Source: Verticillium longisporum
Taxonomy: Eukaryota; Ascomycota; Sordariomycetes; Glomerellales; Plectosphaerellaceae
Length of the DNA: 64,000 nt
Reading direction: 5' to 3'
Assembly (NCBI GenBank): GCA_019188255.1
Contig: JAETXT010000011.1
Coordinates: 372,001-436,000 of the forward strand
Part shown: piece by piece, positions 46,541 through 58,606 of the stretch
Position numbering within the stretch: the stretch's first letter is position 1
How the letters are laid out: every line of letters begins with the position of its first letter
The notes under the pieces: generated by a model
The model's input: the letters and a program-made list of their open reading frames with translations, nothing else
Told to the model about the DNA's origin: nothing
Databases searched by the model: none
Position numbers and translations under genes: made by a program

Positions 46541-48050
46541 TCAGAGGAACCAAGGATATGTCAGAATCTCTTCAGCCGAAGGGCGCTTCTCAGGGTCATA
46601 TTGTAAAATCCACCTCAGAAGCTCCAAAACAATAGCCTCCTCAGCCTCCTCCATATCGTCCGGCTTGCACTTTCTGAGCTATTGTTCGAGAGAGACAAAA
46701 GACTCAGCAGTCGCAAGAGGCGACCCTCTTTCTATGTCAGGACCCTGCGGAACCGCCCAGGGCCTGCCAAGCCAGGGGGCTGGCCAGGGGCTAAGGGTCA
46801 CGAGAGAACGTATATATAGGCCGCGGAGGGCCCCCCAAAGCTGCGGAGGGCCAGAATTCAGATATATTCCTATCCCATACCTATATTCTAACTACCTATA
46901 GAAGACCCCTTCACTCTGCTCTAAATAACGCTCTGACATTCTGACCCGACTCTGTTGCCTTGTGCGCGGTTGTCGCCTGACTCTAGTGTTGCCTGGCTGC
47001 TTTTTTCATCATCACTGACATCGCTTTCTCCGTCATCGATGATGAGTTCTCCTTCTAACCCGTAATACTACGGCCCTCGTTGCCAGTGGGTGAACAGACT
47101 GGTAGGCATCGGCCCCAGGACTTGACTCAATTGGATGAGATGTTCATCGTTCGTTGTTTCATCGGATTCGTCTTCCTGTAGCGCCTCAAGTCGGACAAAT
47201 AGCTGGCGACCGGTGATCAACTCGAACACAAGGCACCCTACACACCAGATATCAATTCTCTTGCCTAGATCAAGGCCAAGAATGGTCTAGGGAGCTCGAA
47301 GCGCAACTGGTGTCAGGGGTTTGGACACAGGAAATGATTGGAAAAAGGCTGCAGTAGCATGAGCTTCAGGGCATGACAAAAATTTCCGTTCTTGGACACA
47401 ATCAGGTGGTTTTGCTTACAAGCGCCGAGGTCTGTGATCTTGACCAATGGATCGCGGTCAAGGACAACATAGTCGATCAGCGGGGCTGGTTCCAACAGAC
47501 ACGTTGGTGCCCAGTAATCTTGCAAACCATCCCGCCGTATAAGAAGAGTCCCTTCATCGGGGGTCTGCGCAAGCGAGTCCTCAGAGACGCCAGCCTCCTC
47601 GAGTGGAGGAATGTACACTTAAATGTTGCCGGGGTGGAGGTCTCCGTGCACGATACCACAATCGTGGAGGGACTGTACCCCAGGCAACATATCTTTCGGG
47701 ATTTGCTTGGCGACTTGCTTGGGAAACCGACGCCTCCATGGCTTTCCGACGCAAAAGGGAGGGTGCCGTCGTAGAAGTGTCTTCAGGTTCGGTCCCATCA
47801 GTTCCAGAACAAAACAGGCGTGACGACCGTTCGGCCCAGACACCTCGAAGACGCTCTCCGGGCTAACAATGTATTGACGTTGACCTGGTCGCACGGAGCT
47901 GTACATGCTCGTTTCTCTTTCAATGACATCTCACGTCAGATTTGCGATTCCTATCTTCAAAGCAACGTATCGATTTACCCTGAATGACGGTCCGCAACCA
48001 GAAAGGTGATGTCTTATCATACTGTGAAATAAAAACCGGTACTTCCTCTA
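46541..48050 (-). pseudogene. SRPK-like protein kinase pseudogene, split by a solo LTR
   Basis: On the minus strand, conserved kinase blocks appear in order: NRYVALKIGIANLT (VAIK-type lysine), RHACFVLELMGPNL, CGIVHGDLHPGNI (catalytic loop), LDRDPLVKITDLGA (DLG in place of DFG), DIWCVGCLVFELITGRQLF, LSQVLGPMPTSLFTHWQ and the C-lobe end LRWILQYDPEKRPSAEEIL. This order and wording match fungal SRPK-like kinases. The gene is dead: in-frame stops occur after IANLT, after HPGNI, in RAP-stop-TILG, in QRGP-stop-YYG and before LRKCKPDD, and frames shift at the N-terminal end. A 247 bp LTR (46735-46981) interrupts the coding frame; when it and one TCTA copy are ignored, the frame runs SSQATLERGSPLATAESF without a break. 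Confidence 0.8.
46731..46985. mobile_element. Solo LTR (247 bp) inside the kinase pseudogene, with TCTA target duplication
   Basis: The element spans 46735-46981, begins TGTCAGGACC and ends GTCGCCTGAC, giving near-perfect inverted ends (TGTCAGG/CCTGAC). It is flanked by TCTA at 46731-46734 and 46982-46985. Inside is a TATA-like GTATATATAGG near 46810. Removing it restores the host kinase reading frame, so its borders are secure. No internal retroelement sequence is left, as expected after LTR-LTR recombination. Confidence 0.82.
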
Positions 48051-48874
48051 TTAATCGCAGCCATTTATCCTTTGAAAATATCAATCGCTCGATGCATATC
48101 TAACCTCAGACGTTGTTTTACTCCTGGCTATTCCTCAACAAATTTTCCAACCTTCAACATGGTCATCTCGTGCGGTCGTTGAAGTTTTGGTGAAGAACAA
48201 CTCCCCAGCAACAGCGGGGGCCAATCGTACCTCAGTGATTTGGAGGAGCAATTTATAGAGGAAGACTCTCGCCGAAAGGGCCATTCCATTATGTGGCACC
48301 AATAGTGCTGTAAGCCATTATTGAATCCCAGCTACCTTAGGCAACACTTGGATATCTATACTGACATCTGGAAGAAACTCTGCGCTTACCAGCAGAAATG
48401 ACCGCAGGCGACATTGCACGTGGAGTTTCATTTGGAAGGTAGAGATGGTGGCGTGGAGTTTCTTGTAATGCAACGTTTGTTGGCCGCCAATTACAAGACC
48501 TGGAAACGGCAAAGAGATTGAGTAACACAAACTGACGCTAGCCGTCATGTTTCGTCCCCTTATTGCCTTACTTCAGGGGTCAAACTGCCAGGCGACCCTG
48601 CGGAGTCGACAAGCAGGGGGTCGACCACGGGCTAAGGGCTACGAGAAACGCATACATTTAGGCTGCGCAAGGCCCTCCAAGCTGCAGAGGGCCGGACTTC
48701 AGGTGTATTCCGACCCCCTACCTATATTCTATGGCCTGTGGACCACGTGTGGATGACCTCTTCCCTCCATTCTATACCACGCACTGAGATGGAGATGCTA
48801 TGTTCTTACTTCTTGGCAAATTAGTCAATGATTATCCTCAGAGATGGAGTACCCGCCAGAGAGTGGCGACTACT
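48051..48874. other. Intergenic region with a second diverged LTR-like copy
   Basis: About 820 bp between the kinase relic and the membrane-protein gene. It contains the LTR-like fragment at 48586-48735; the remainder has no supported gene. The part next to the kinase may hold the degraded N-terminal end of that gene. Confidence 0.5.
48586..48735. repeat. Diverged LTR-like copy related to 46735-46981
   Basis: Shares, in the same order and orientation, ACCCTGCGGA, GGGCTAAGGG, ACGAGA, AGGGCC, CAAGCTGC, AGAGGGCC and CCTATATTCTA with the solo LTR at 46735. The two copies differ too much to be the LTRs of one recent insertion. The 3' limit is uncertain and no target duplication was found. Confidence 0.65.
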
Positions 48875-50834
48875 CTACTTTGTACAATCGACTTCATCAA
48901 CAGTTCCGAATCCAGTGACATAAATTGTCGAGCCCGCGCTGTCAAACGACCTTCCCACACCATATCGCAGCTTGATCTCTTTCAGGTTCTCGAACGCGTC
49001 CCCCTCCGTCCGCGAGCTGCAAGTGTCCTGTAGAGTCTTGCTCGTGCTTACCGCCGTAGCAAACTGCAACAGGCTTTTCCCGGCCGGTTGTCCATTCTTC
49101 CACATGGCCCAGATGCCATGAATGTAGACCAGAGCAGCCACCAGCAGACACACACCATAAGGCAAGAAGAATTGCAGCTTCGAATCGAAGATATATGTTG
49201 CGCCACCCTCGAGAGCCGGAATGTCAGGCCCGTTCGTCCAGAGAGGCTTGTTCTTCGGATTAAGTGACAGTGTCGATATGACGATGTCTTGGAGGTATCT
49301 TTGCACCGTTTCGGGCGTCAGGGATACTTGCGGGTTGAACCTGTCGGTCATGCCAATATATGGGCTACCGACCACGTACGTCATGTTGGGCCAGAGCAAG
49401 GCGGTCCTTGTGTCACCTCCACCATCGGAAACTACATAGACAGGTTAAAAAAAGGAATAGAGAAGACAAGTTCTTGCATAACTCACATCTTCTGACATCG
49501 CCTACCAAAGCTTGAACAGCAGCCTCTCGAATGGCGTATGCTTGTGTGTTGGCATACACCTTGTGCAGCTGGGTTTGGTTGACAGCCTCGTCCATGAGAT
49601 TCCCGGACTCGCGGTCGTAGAAGTAGTCGTAGAAGCGCAGGGGAATCGGGTTCTCGTCGTCCCAAAACTCCCTCTCTCCGGTCACTTTGGTGTTGAAGAT
49701 GCGGGTACCATTCTCCTCATTCGTCATCTTCACGTTGTAGGTCGCGAGTTTCACGGAACAGTCCATGGTCCGGAGTGTCGAGTTCCGGCAAGCCTCTTCA
49801 TCGTTTCTCTCAGTGTGCCACGATAACCGCACTGAGTTGTTGCGGATCAAAAGACCGTCCCTAACGCTTTGCGACTTTGCCTTGAAGACGACATCCGTGC
49901 ACGGCTTGAATAAAGTGTACTTTGTCGCGTTAACCTGCTTGCATTCGAAGCTTGGGCCGTCGAACTGCATGTCGTATGTGCATGGACCACTGCATGGTGT
50001 GGGAGGTGCAACAGGCTCGCCTTGCGCCAGAACAGTCCGGGCTAGGGTAGTAAGCTTAGGCTGGACATTGCTATACATCGGTAGACTATTAGAATCGGAG
50101 AAGACACATTTTAAGGGCGATGGGGCGCTTACATGAAATCTAGATCGGCGTTGAGGTCGAAGAGGGCGTGGTCGACAAACCCACGATAATTGCCAGGCCC
50201 CCAGTACGAGATGTTCAGGGTTGGCACAGCTGATAGCGTCACGGGCACGATGCTGTTGCGAAACTCAACCGTCAAGCAACCAGGAGGAAACATGCCAGCT
50301 AGAGGCATCAACACGCAGACCAGGGCAGCCAGCCATGGCCCAATGGCACTGATAATAACCCGAGGCCGGGCAAGATCCCAAGGGCTGTCCGGCAGCGAGA
50401 CGAGCTTGTCGATAACAAAAGCACTCAGTGTCTTTTGGCGGAAGAACCTCCAAAGCAACTGGGTGTAGGCAATGCTTACGCCAGAGACGAGAAGTAGCTC
50501 TGCGACAAGTGCCATGAAACTAGCCATGGCATTTTCAATGCTTTGCGTCAATCTCGTAGACCGGACGGGCGTCCCGTCAAGGTACAGGAAGAGGCTCAGA
50601 TGAGCACCCATGACTGCCACCGCTATCTCTCTGTCAGTTCCCCCAGTATTGTGATAAGAATCGAGGCGACGAACCGAGTGTGTAGAAAAGTGCCATCTGC
50701 AGCAGAGTCATGACTGTCCGACGTCTTGTGGCTGGCGGTGCTTGTGGGACTGCATGGGGCAGGAAGGAATCTGATGGCAGCGAGACCGCCGACGGTGTAG
50801 CGGTCCATTTCTCTTCGTCCTTGCGTGCTGCCAT
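48875..50834 (-). CDS. Fungal multi-pass membrane protein of unknown function
   Basis: Four exons (50675-50834, 50133-50613, 49487-50085, 48875-49431) with GT-AG introns of 47-61 bp give 598 residues. Near the N-terminus are two close hydrophobic stretches (TVMTLLQMALFYTL, then HLSLFLYL). Helices follow at ENAMASFMALVAELLLVSGVS and IISAIGPWLAALVCVLMPLAG. A large central region of about 330 residues has several Cys (PTPCSGPCTYDMQ, SFECKQ) and many N-glycosylation sequons (NATK, NNSV, NSTL, NMTY), so it is probably extracellular. A final helix, FFLPYGVCLLVAALVYIHGIW, precedes a cytosolic tail. This layout occurs in a large fungal family whose role is unknown to me. A Met nine codons upstream (50861) is an alternative start. 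Confidence 0.75.
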
Positions 50835-50861
50835 TATGCCTTGCCAAAACCCGTTGCTCAA

Positions 50862-51684
50862 CCCGAGATCCGAAGGAACGAGGGAGTAACGTGTGTAGCG
50901 TTCGGCAGGTGTCAGACAGGATGTTGGAAGTAAGCCAGGGTGTTTGAGTGCGTCTCGAAGACTGGATATAAAGAAGCTGCTTCGGCTTACATACCGAGCG
51001 CTCAGGAGGATTCAGGGCCATGTTGCGGTAAGCACCCAGCGGCCCAGCTCAAATCCCCATGAACCCTGCAGCGGCATGCTTGGCATCCAGGGGGGGGAAA
51101 TCGTACCTAAAAGGGCCAATCATAAGGACCACCAAAACCAACCTACGTCTATAAATGGACGAAGGATTCTTATCGATGTCCAGAACACAGATTACTGTTT
51201 CGACGTAATGCAGCAGTCCGTTAATTCAGCAGGGGCTGTAACGAGCTGCAGCCTGAGATCTCACGAAGGATTCTTTTCAATGGAGCCTGAAATCCTACCG
51301 AAGTGGCAGATCCCAGTCACTGTGGGCGCGCTCCTCATTCAACAATGAACTTTGTAATGATCCCGGTCGTTGTGGCGGAAAATCGAAGGCTGGCCGCCAT
51401 ATAGATTCGTGATCGGGCCATCTCTCTCCCACCTTCGAAGGCACTGCCGAGATCTGGGTCCAGTGTCATCGCTCTCCACTTCAACTCATCCATCCACATA
51501 GCGCTCAACGGCCAGTCCAATTCCACACCAATTGGTTCACCGCACAGCAGCTAGAGGTCTTTTGTTGTCGTGCTGGAGGATGAATAGAGAAAGGGAACGA
51601 AATTGGCGCAACGAGGCTTCTTGCATCCAGCTTCCAGACGTCTCTGCAAGATAGCCTCCCACCAAATGTCCCCCTTTTCCAACA
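50862..51684. other. Intergenic region without a supported gene
   Basis: About 820 bp between the membrane-protein start and the NRAMP stop. Short ORFs only, no repeats seen. Confidence 0.5.
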
Positions 51685-53684
51685 TCAGTTGCCTTGACCC
51701 AGGAGCACAAGGTTGGCAACGTTCATGCCAGCAATCGCAATCCACACCAGAACAGCAATGACAGTGGTGTACCATGAATTCGCAAACTGGACAGTGGTGA
51801 TGCTGCGTTCCCCAGCCGCCACATCGCGAACACCACCAGTATGCTCACCTTCATCGCGTACCGATTCGACCTGAACGGTCATGAACTTGCCGCAACAGGT
51901 AAAGTAAATCAGCGGTGCCGTTAGAAAAGGAAGGACGACACTGAGAACAACCTGTGACGCGTTGAGCGCAGCGCTGATCCCCTGCCGACCCACAGCTCCT
52001 GCGATGATGACACTCGGCGTGATGCTAATGCTTCTCGTGACCAAGCGTCGCAGCCACGGTCGCATCTTCCAGTTCAGCGCACCCTCACACACCATCTGGC
52101 CAGCAATGGTGCATACTATACCAGCTGAGACGCCCGAGAGCAGCAGTGCCAGCGCAAACATGGTGCCAGCCGCGGTCGAGATTGACTCCGACAGAAGCTC
52201 GTGAATGCTGAAGATATCGGCATCGGAGGCACTTGGAGTCCCATACAGGGAGTCGCCTGCGACGATAAGGATGGCTGAGTTGACAAAGAGAGCAAAAGTG
52301 AAAAGGGCGATGCCAAGTTCGAAGGAGGACATGGCCATGGCATGGCGTATGGCTTTGAGAGACGGCACATACTGGCTCTTATCAACATCTTCTCCGTCCT
52401 GTTGTGCTGTAGATGCGCCGGTGGAGAGCAAGCCGTTCTTGGCGTCAAACTCCCGCAGGCGGGGCTGCACAATGCCGGAGCCAAGATAGAGGCTGTGCGG
52501 CATGACAGTTGCACCAAGAATCCCGCAAGCCTGATATAAGCTTGGCATAATTAGCGCTGTTTCCAGGTCGAGATGGGCTGCAGAAGAGTGCCAACATACC
52601 CTTTACCTTCAATGATGGCTTCGGAAGGTAGGTAGCCCTTGAAGACGTCTCCAACAGGGGTTTCCTGGATCATCGAAAGTTGGATACAGAAGCAGACTAC
52701 GACACTCAGGACCAGACACGCAATGAAGCACTCGAAGATTCGAAGCCCCTTCATAGACCCTTGTGGGTTATAAAAGTAGAGCGTGACGAAGACGTCTAAG
52801 ATCGAAATGGCGCACCCAACCACCAAAGGCACCGCGGGGATGAGAAGATTCAAAGCGATTGCGAAGCCGATAACCTTCCTATTGTCAGATATTGCGGTTG
52901 TGCATAATATTTGCTACACTGCAGGATGGGAGATAAGATAAAAAAGGCGAACGAGCTGACCTCTGCGATATCTGTTGCAATGATTGCTACCTCAGCAAAG
53001 ATGTAAAGCACCAGGTTGAGCCACCGGGGAAGAAAGGCGCGACAGCACTCGGCGAGATTCAGGCCTGTAACGGTTCCCAGCTTTATGCAAAGCGTTTGTA
53101 GGAATATCGCAAAAATATTGGCAAGGAGCACGATGAAGAGTAGCCGATATTCGTAAGTTGCGCCTGCAGCGACGTCTGTTGCATAATTTCCGGGATCGAC
53201 TTGCGATTTCGTTGTCAATATTTCCATCAAGTCGATAGTTCAGCATCCGAGGCTTACTGTATGCAACAGCAATCATGAAACCAGGGCCAATGAATGTGCC
53301 GAATTTCATCAAGCTGTCCTTGGACCACTGGAGAGCAGACCTACATCCAGAAGCAAATCGATGTCTTCTACGGAAGGAAGTCGGGAGAGAATTAGGGAGG
53401 GGGGTCGGATCATGAGATCCGACCGCCCCTCCCGAGGGCTGACCAGCGGAATCGCTGGTCAGCCACTGGCGTCTGTCTTCGCCAGAAGGCGTAGTCTCGC
53501 CATGATCCTCACACCAAGGCGGCCCGTTCTTGATTCGGAAGAGCTCAGCGTTCTGCGTCACTTCCCGAGCATTGGCAAGGCCGTTGAGATCCTCGTTGGT
53601 GGTCAGTTCATTGGGCAAAGAACTAGGGCTCTGATTGTGCCCTTCACCCTCGTAAGGCTCGTCAGTTCGTGAGGGGCGGTTCAT
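51685..53684 (-). CDS. NRAMP-family divalent metal transporter (Smf type)
   Basis: Proton-coupled importer of Mn2+/Fe2+ type metals. Four exons (53258-53684, 52961-53199, 52600-52874, 51685-52540) join to 598 residues. The metal-site motif DPGN is rebuilt exactly across the first intron (AVAY-IDPGNYATD). The second metal-site motif MPHS is in GATVMPHSLYLGSG. Further family features are IIATDIAEVIGFAIAL (across intron 2) and the C-terminal helices. The N-terminal tail of about 130 residues is hydrophilic and Pro/Gly/Asp-rich. About eleven hydrophobic segments are visible. The segment QPRLREFDAKNG after the MPHS helix is typical of fungal Smf1/Smf2 proteins. Intron acceptors at 52875 and 53200 are AAG type but in frame. 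The membrane (plasma, endosomal or vacuolar) cannot be inferred. Confidence 0.91.
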
Positions 53685-54199
53685 GGTTTTTGCGATTGTT
53701 GTGGGTAATCGTGGTGGATGTAGGATGAATTTGGCGGCAAATTGATCACAGAAGATAAACAACGGCTGCAAATCCTCTACTCGATTGACAATGGAAGCTA
53801 AGTTTCAGGTTACATGCGAGGAGTCTACAGAACGGGAGAATCAGTGTTTTGTTTTGCAGTCCACGTCACCATTGCTGCCGACTACCCGTGCTAGGGATAC
53901 CCAACCCGCGTAGAATTGCCATGCTTCTCGAAAGCGGCCACCACGACAATGCTAGCGCCTGTTCTTTGGCGACATGGAAGGTTTTACAGAACAAGAAGTG
54001 GGGGTGTCAGTCCCGTCACCTCACGGGTGCACACCCGTTTGTCCTTTAGCTGTGTTTGCACGGCGAATGGCGCAAGAATGATGTTCCTAGATCGTGTGTA
54101 TTGGTAAGAAAGTCATTGAACCCATGTTTGATCCCGTGTTTGATCCCACTCGAATGGCTGTCGAACCCATAACACTGCTTCCCAGCCGTCGAACAGAAT
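53685..54199. other. Intergenic region upstream of NRAMP
   Basis: About 515 bp. Promoter of the NRAMP gene and 3' flank of the regulator. Nothing else seen. Confidence 0.5.
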
Positions 54200-56694
54200 C
54201 TAACGACCACCGTCAGTCAACCCCAGCGATCCCAACGCAACGTCGGGACCCATGGCCCACTCCGGGAACGCCGTGCCAAAGATGGACCGAAAGTCGCCGG
54301 CATCCCACATCTGCATGTCGGTCGGGACCTCGAAGTTTGCTGGCGTCGGATAGCTGAGATAGTCTGATCCGACCGCATTGGCCCATGATTCCTCAGCTGC
54401 GGGATTGTCCTGCTGCATCTCCGTCGAGGGCTCTCCTGCCTTGTCTCGCGTCGCTGGGCTTTCCTTTGGCCCGAGCGCGTCGTCTTTGGCATCTGATGCG
54501 CGTTCGGCCTCGGTGATGCCTTGCGTCTGCACTTTGATGAAGTACTCGCGCGCAATCTGCGCAAACTCGGGGATCACTCTTCCAGGTAGTGCTCCCTTGG
54601 ACGCAAAATCAATCATGCTGAAATATCCCGCTATGGTGTCTAGCAGCGTAAGGTTTGCCCTCGTCTCTCGATGGAGAGGGTTGTGGATGATGAAGTCAAA
54701 CAAGATGAAAAGCGCCGTCAGCGGCATGATGCAAGTGATTCTGATTTGGTCAGCTACACGCTTCAGAAAACATGTTGGATCCCCATTTCGGAAAGAATGC
54801 AAAAACCGGCCAGGGGAATGGCACTTACGCAACAGGAACGTACGGCTCAAGCTCGATGTACCGTGAGAGATCCACAATTGTTCTCGCGGCATTCATCAAG
54901 TTGACCCTGCTCCGCTGGCTCGCGGCACCTCTCTCCTTGTCGAGATGCAGAGTGAGGCGCTCAATGGAGATGATGAGACCAAGGTAGAGATAATGCGTCT
55001 GGAGCACGGCAAGCCTCGTGCTGGCGTCCGTCAGAGCGTCGAAATTGGCCGGCTCGCAGGGACGGAACGCAGCCGGGATGCCCATCCTCCACTCCTCCAA
55101 CAGGCCTCTCATGTGAAGAATGGCAGCCTGCAGGGCCGGCGCGGACTTTTGCGCCGCCGAGATGGAAAAGAGGGACTGATACGCTACGGACGAGATGCGG
55201 CCGATTCGAACAAACGTCAGGAAAGCGTTGTACGCCCCGACAATAGATTCCGGTGCGGACGGGGCTGGGCAGGCAATGTCTTCGTCGGGAATCATGGAAG
55301 AACAGCGACTGAGGAGGCATTGCTGCTTCTCGAGGGCGTAAATGACCCAGAAGACACGAGCTTGGTCGGACTGAGCGGCCGAAGAGCGATGATAGCGGAG
55401 AACGATGGCCATGCGAGCAGCGTGGGCGACCAGCGCGTCATCGGTCTGAAGGCAGCACGCGTTGAGAGCATAGATAGACTGTCTTTGTCAGGAGGTGTCA
55501 CTACAAGTGGCGGAGACAACTGACCGTGGCGGTGATAGCTTGGACGTTCTCGAGTGACTCTCGTGGGAGTATGATCTCTGCCATGTGGCCTAAGGATACC
55601 TGGAAGAGCTCCCACGATTTACCTGTGCCTGGAGAATAGGTCCCCTGGCGGAAGAACTGGCTTCCTAGTGCCAAGACGGCATGGTAGAGAGCCGAAAAGA
55701 TGGGATTTTGATCAAGCACATGCGGCAACTGCGGGCTCAAGGCTTTGGTTTCGAAGATATCACGGTCCAGGAAGGGGTATACGGGATGGAGGTTTTCGAA
55801 GTACGCTTGATCGTCAGCACTGCTGCTGCTGAGAGGAAGCGAACAGCTCACCTCGAATGTAGTCTCGTGCCTCATCGGGAGTTACCTGAGGACCCTTTCG
55901 TGGCTTCATGAATTGAATCCGCGTCCATGGTGACGGCCTTGTCAAGCTGAGCCTCTCGACGATGATGTTGTCGAGCTTCTCGATCAGCTCACGTAAATGG
56001 GCGCTGCCCATCCTGCTGGTTAGGGAAGCGACCCTCTGCTCGGAGAAGAAAGCGAGACCACAACTTGAGACTGGCTTCATGAGCAGATGCTACATCGTGA
56101 AGCATCGGATGAACTTACTCTGCTCATCGGGGACCTAAGATGGGGATTAGTGCACGACGGAGTGAAGGATGATGATAATTGTTGTCACACCTTGATGACA
56201 AAATCCTCGTTGAATAGGATCGGCTCATTGGGTTCCTCGAGACTATGCAAAATGCGATCGACGTACAGGTCGCCTGTATCGGGACTGCGGCCTGATGGCG
56301 GCACGGAGGAAGGCACGTCGGGTTCTGGAACTTTGGCGCTGTCAGCAAAGCGGCGCAATCCAAGAGCGGGGGACCAAACCTTGGGCTTTGGGCCTCCGTC
56401 GAAAGGGGCTGAAGTGGCAGTCATAATTGCGTGACTTCAAACAACAGAGCGAGGTGAGTGTCAAGGAGGTCCAAATAGCACGCGGCCAAGAGCCCGGCGC
56501 GCGAGGAGCAGAGGGGAACTCACGGCGCAGTAGGCACATATTGGGGGCTTTCCGAGTGCCGGTTCCGGTGCTGACGATGAGGGGAAGGGCGGTTAGGAGA
56601 GGCTGCGAGGTTCATTTGAGAATTGATCCGACTCACCGATGCAACGTATCTTTCGACGGCGACATTGGTCGCATGTCCTGTTGACTTTGTGCAT
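54200..56694 (-). CDS. Zn2Cys6 transcription factor, eight exons, one frameshift
   Basis: Nuclear regulator with unknown targets. The zinc cluster is coded over three exons: MHKVNRTCDQCRRRKIRC (56637-56694), PEPALGKPPICAYCA (56524-56570) and SRNYDCHFSP (start of 56191-56434), giving a CX2CX6C...CX2CX6C pattern. Later exons are a 16-base micro-exon 56119-56134 (VPDEQ), 55852-56070, 55525-55805, 54829-55478 and 54200-54740. The middle-homology region includes NLHPVYPFLDRDIF, SALYHAVLALGSQF, and ARVFWVIYALEKQQCLLSRC. The C-terminus has WDAGDFRSIFGTAFPEW and ends GLTDGGR. The exons sum to one base more than a multiple of three, which agrees with a +1 (or -2) slip near 56381-56395, between RRRPK and PKVWSPALG. 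About 684 residues after correction. Confidence 0.83.
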
Positions 56695-58606
56695 TCTGCG
56701 AGCCGTGAATGAGGTGCGTTCAACTGCAATCGCCCTGTGCCCAGATTGTAGGAGTCGACTTGGCAATATTGAAGGGCAGAGCAGCGAGCGGACAAAGGGC
56801 AATGATTGAACTTCTGTGATCCAGGCAGGCAATACTTGGATTATTCGTGGTTGTACCAAACCGTCGTTTTGGACCAGTCTTGCATCAGAGCTTACGTTGA
56901 CAGCCCGAGGACGGTGTCCCGCGGGCTCCGAAGCCTCCACGTGCTGTAACGTGCTGCGCTTCAGGACCCTGTTGGGTGAAGTTGGGTGAGCAGTGAGCAC
57001 CACAGCTTTGATGGACAATCGCCAGCCACTTGACTCAGTCAATTACTCAGGTATCTGCCGGTTAAAGCAATAAGAAGTGCTGATCTTGCTTTCTTGGTTG
57101 GAGGTAGTCATGAGGTATTCGCCAAGTCTTGCCTCCATATGCCAAATGTCCCGTCGCGGATGGGAGTTCATACTACCTCACTATTCAAACGGCGAGTAGA
57201 CCATAATACTGCTGCATATAGTCAACAGTCTTTCTCACAAATGCATTGCCTGCGCCAATGGCTCATCTCATCCCTTACTGCCACATTTGCCTCAGTACAT
57301 AGAATGACCACTGTCTGACTACCCACCTTAGGTGAGGTACCTAATGAGCGTTCCACAACTAAGCAAGTACTATCCCAGTACCTATATAGTCAAGGGCGGC
57401 CACGTCTATGACATATAAGTGACGTATAGGCATCTAGATGTACAGATCGCTATGTCCTTTATTTCAATTAGCAGGATATTTTCTGCTACTGAGCTATCGA
57501 TCATACGAACTAATAGGGCCAAATTCAGTCAGTGGAGGGACAACTACCGCATATATGGAAAATCGTGCTAGTCAGACATGTCTGCTAGGCTTCTTGAGAC
57601 GGAGCTGGACCGGAGGTGGTGCGATTCAATGTGAGTGAGTTTTACTGGGTGAAAGCGAGGTTCGAGGTCTGGAAGACGCTCCAAGTGTGCATCGGAAACG
57701 TTAAAGGAACTCTTCGTCCAGCTTCAAGTTCAGGGGGTCATCGCTCATGGACGCGGCTCTGAGAAGTAGCAACCGATAGAAACGAGCTTGCCACCAGCCG
57801 CCGGACTCGACAAGCCACGTATTGGCCAAATACTTATCGACCAGAAGACGAGTTCAGTCTTGTGGTGCCTGAATCTCGCCATCGTCAGACGAAGCCTAAG
57901 AAAATGGGATGCTGGGCGACTCTTGATGTATTAGGTTTAGTCCTCGGCCGACTAGGGTCTGCAGGCGACAAATAGGTCTTGCTGATCAACAACCCCTCAA
58001 TATTCCTCGTCTCCTCCACCACGAAGAGACAAGGCAGTGCATCCCCTCAGCTGACCACCGCCTGGAGGCTAAGCTCCAGCGCCACCGGCTCCCGTCAAGG
58101 CAGAAACATGAGGCCCCCCCTGGCCATTTAGGGTCCGCCGCATGGTGGCCCGAGACGCGGAAATGGGTGTTGTGGTGTCACAATCACCCAAACGGTAGGG
58201 TGACACCTCAGCAATCTTTGCCCCAGACGGATTGGCGCAAGGGTGCACCGCATCCATCGCGCCAAGCACGCAGCCCCGGGAGACGTCATGGGGCGCCCAG
58301 CGAGACTGATCGAATCTGACTTCCAGAAGGCGTCTACCTGATTCGGGAAATATTCTCGCGATCCTCCCATGACACACGTTGTGATGATGGTGTCGTCGAT
58401 GCATTTAAAGGCCCTCGGTCGCAGCACCTTTTGTCGAAAAAATGCTCCTGAATCTTATGACGCTCCAAGTCTTTACATCAAGCCACACTACAAGTACACT
58501 CGAACAAACGTTACAAGCAAATCAGACGACCCAATCACCTAGCCTTGACGAGAAGGTCACCTGAGATCACCTTTTACAATCACTACCTCCAACCCCATCC
58601 AGCACC
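56695..58606. other. Intergenic region without a supported gene
   Basis: About 1.9 kb. Scattered GGTACCTA words near 57340. ORFs at 57438-57638 (+) and 58069-58427 (-) lack recognisable domains. A TATA-like GCATTTAAAG at 58401 is about 205 bp upstream of the Gly-rich protein. Confidence 0.5.

Noticed and set aside
46735..48735. A complete small LTR retrotransposon
   Set aside because: The interior holds only host-type kinase sequence, the two LTR-like copies are strongly diverged, and the first has its own target duplication as a solo LTR.
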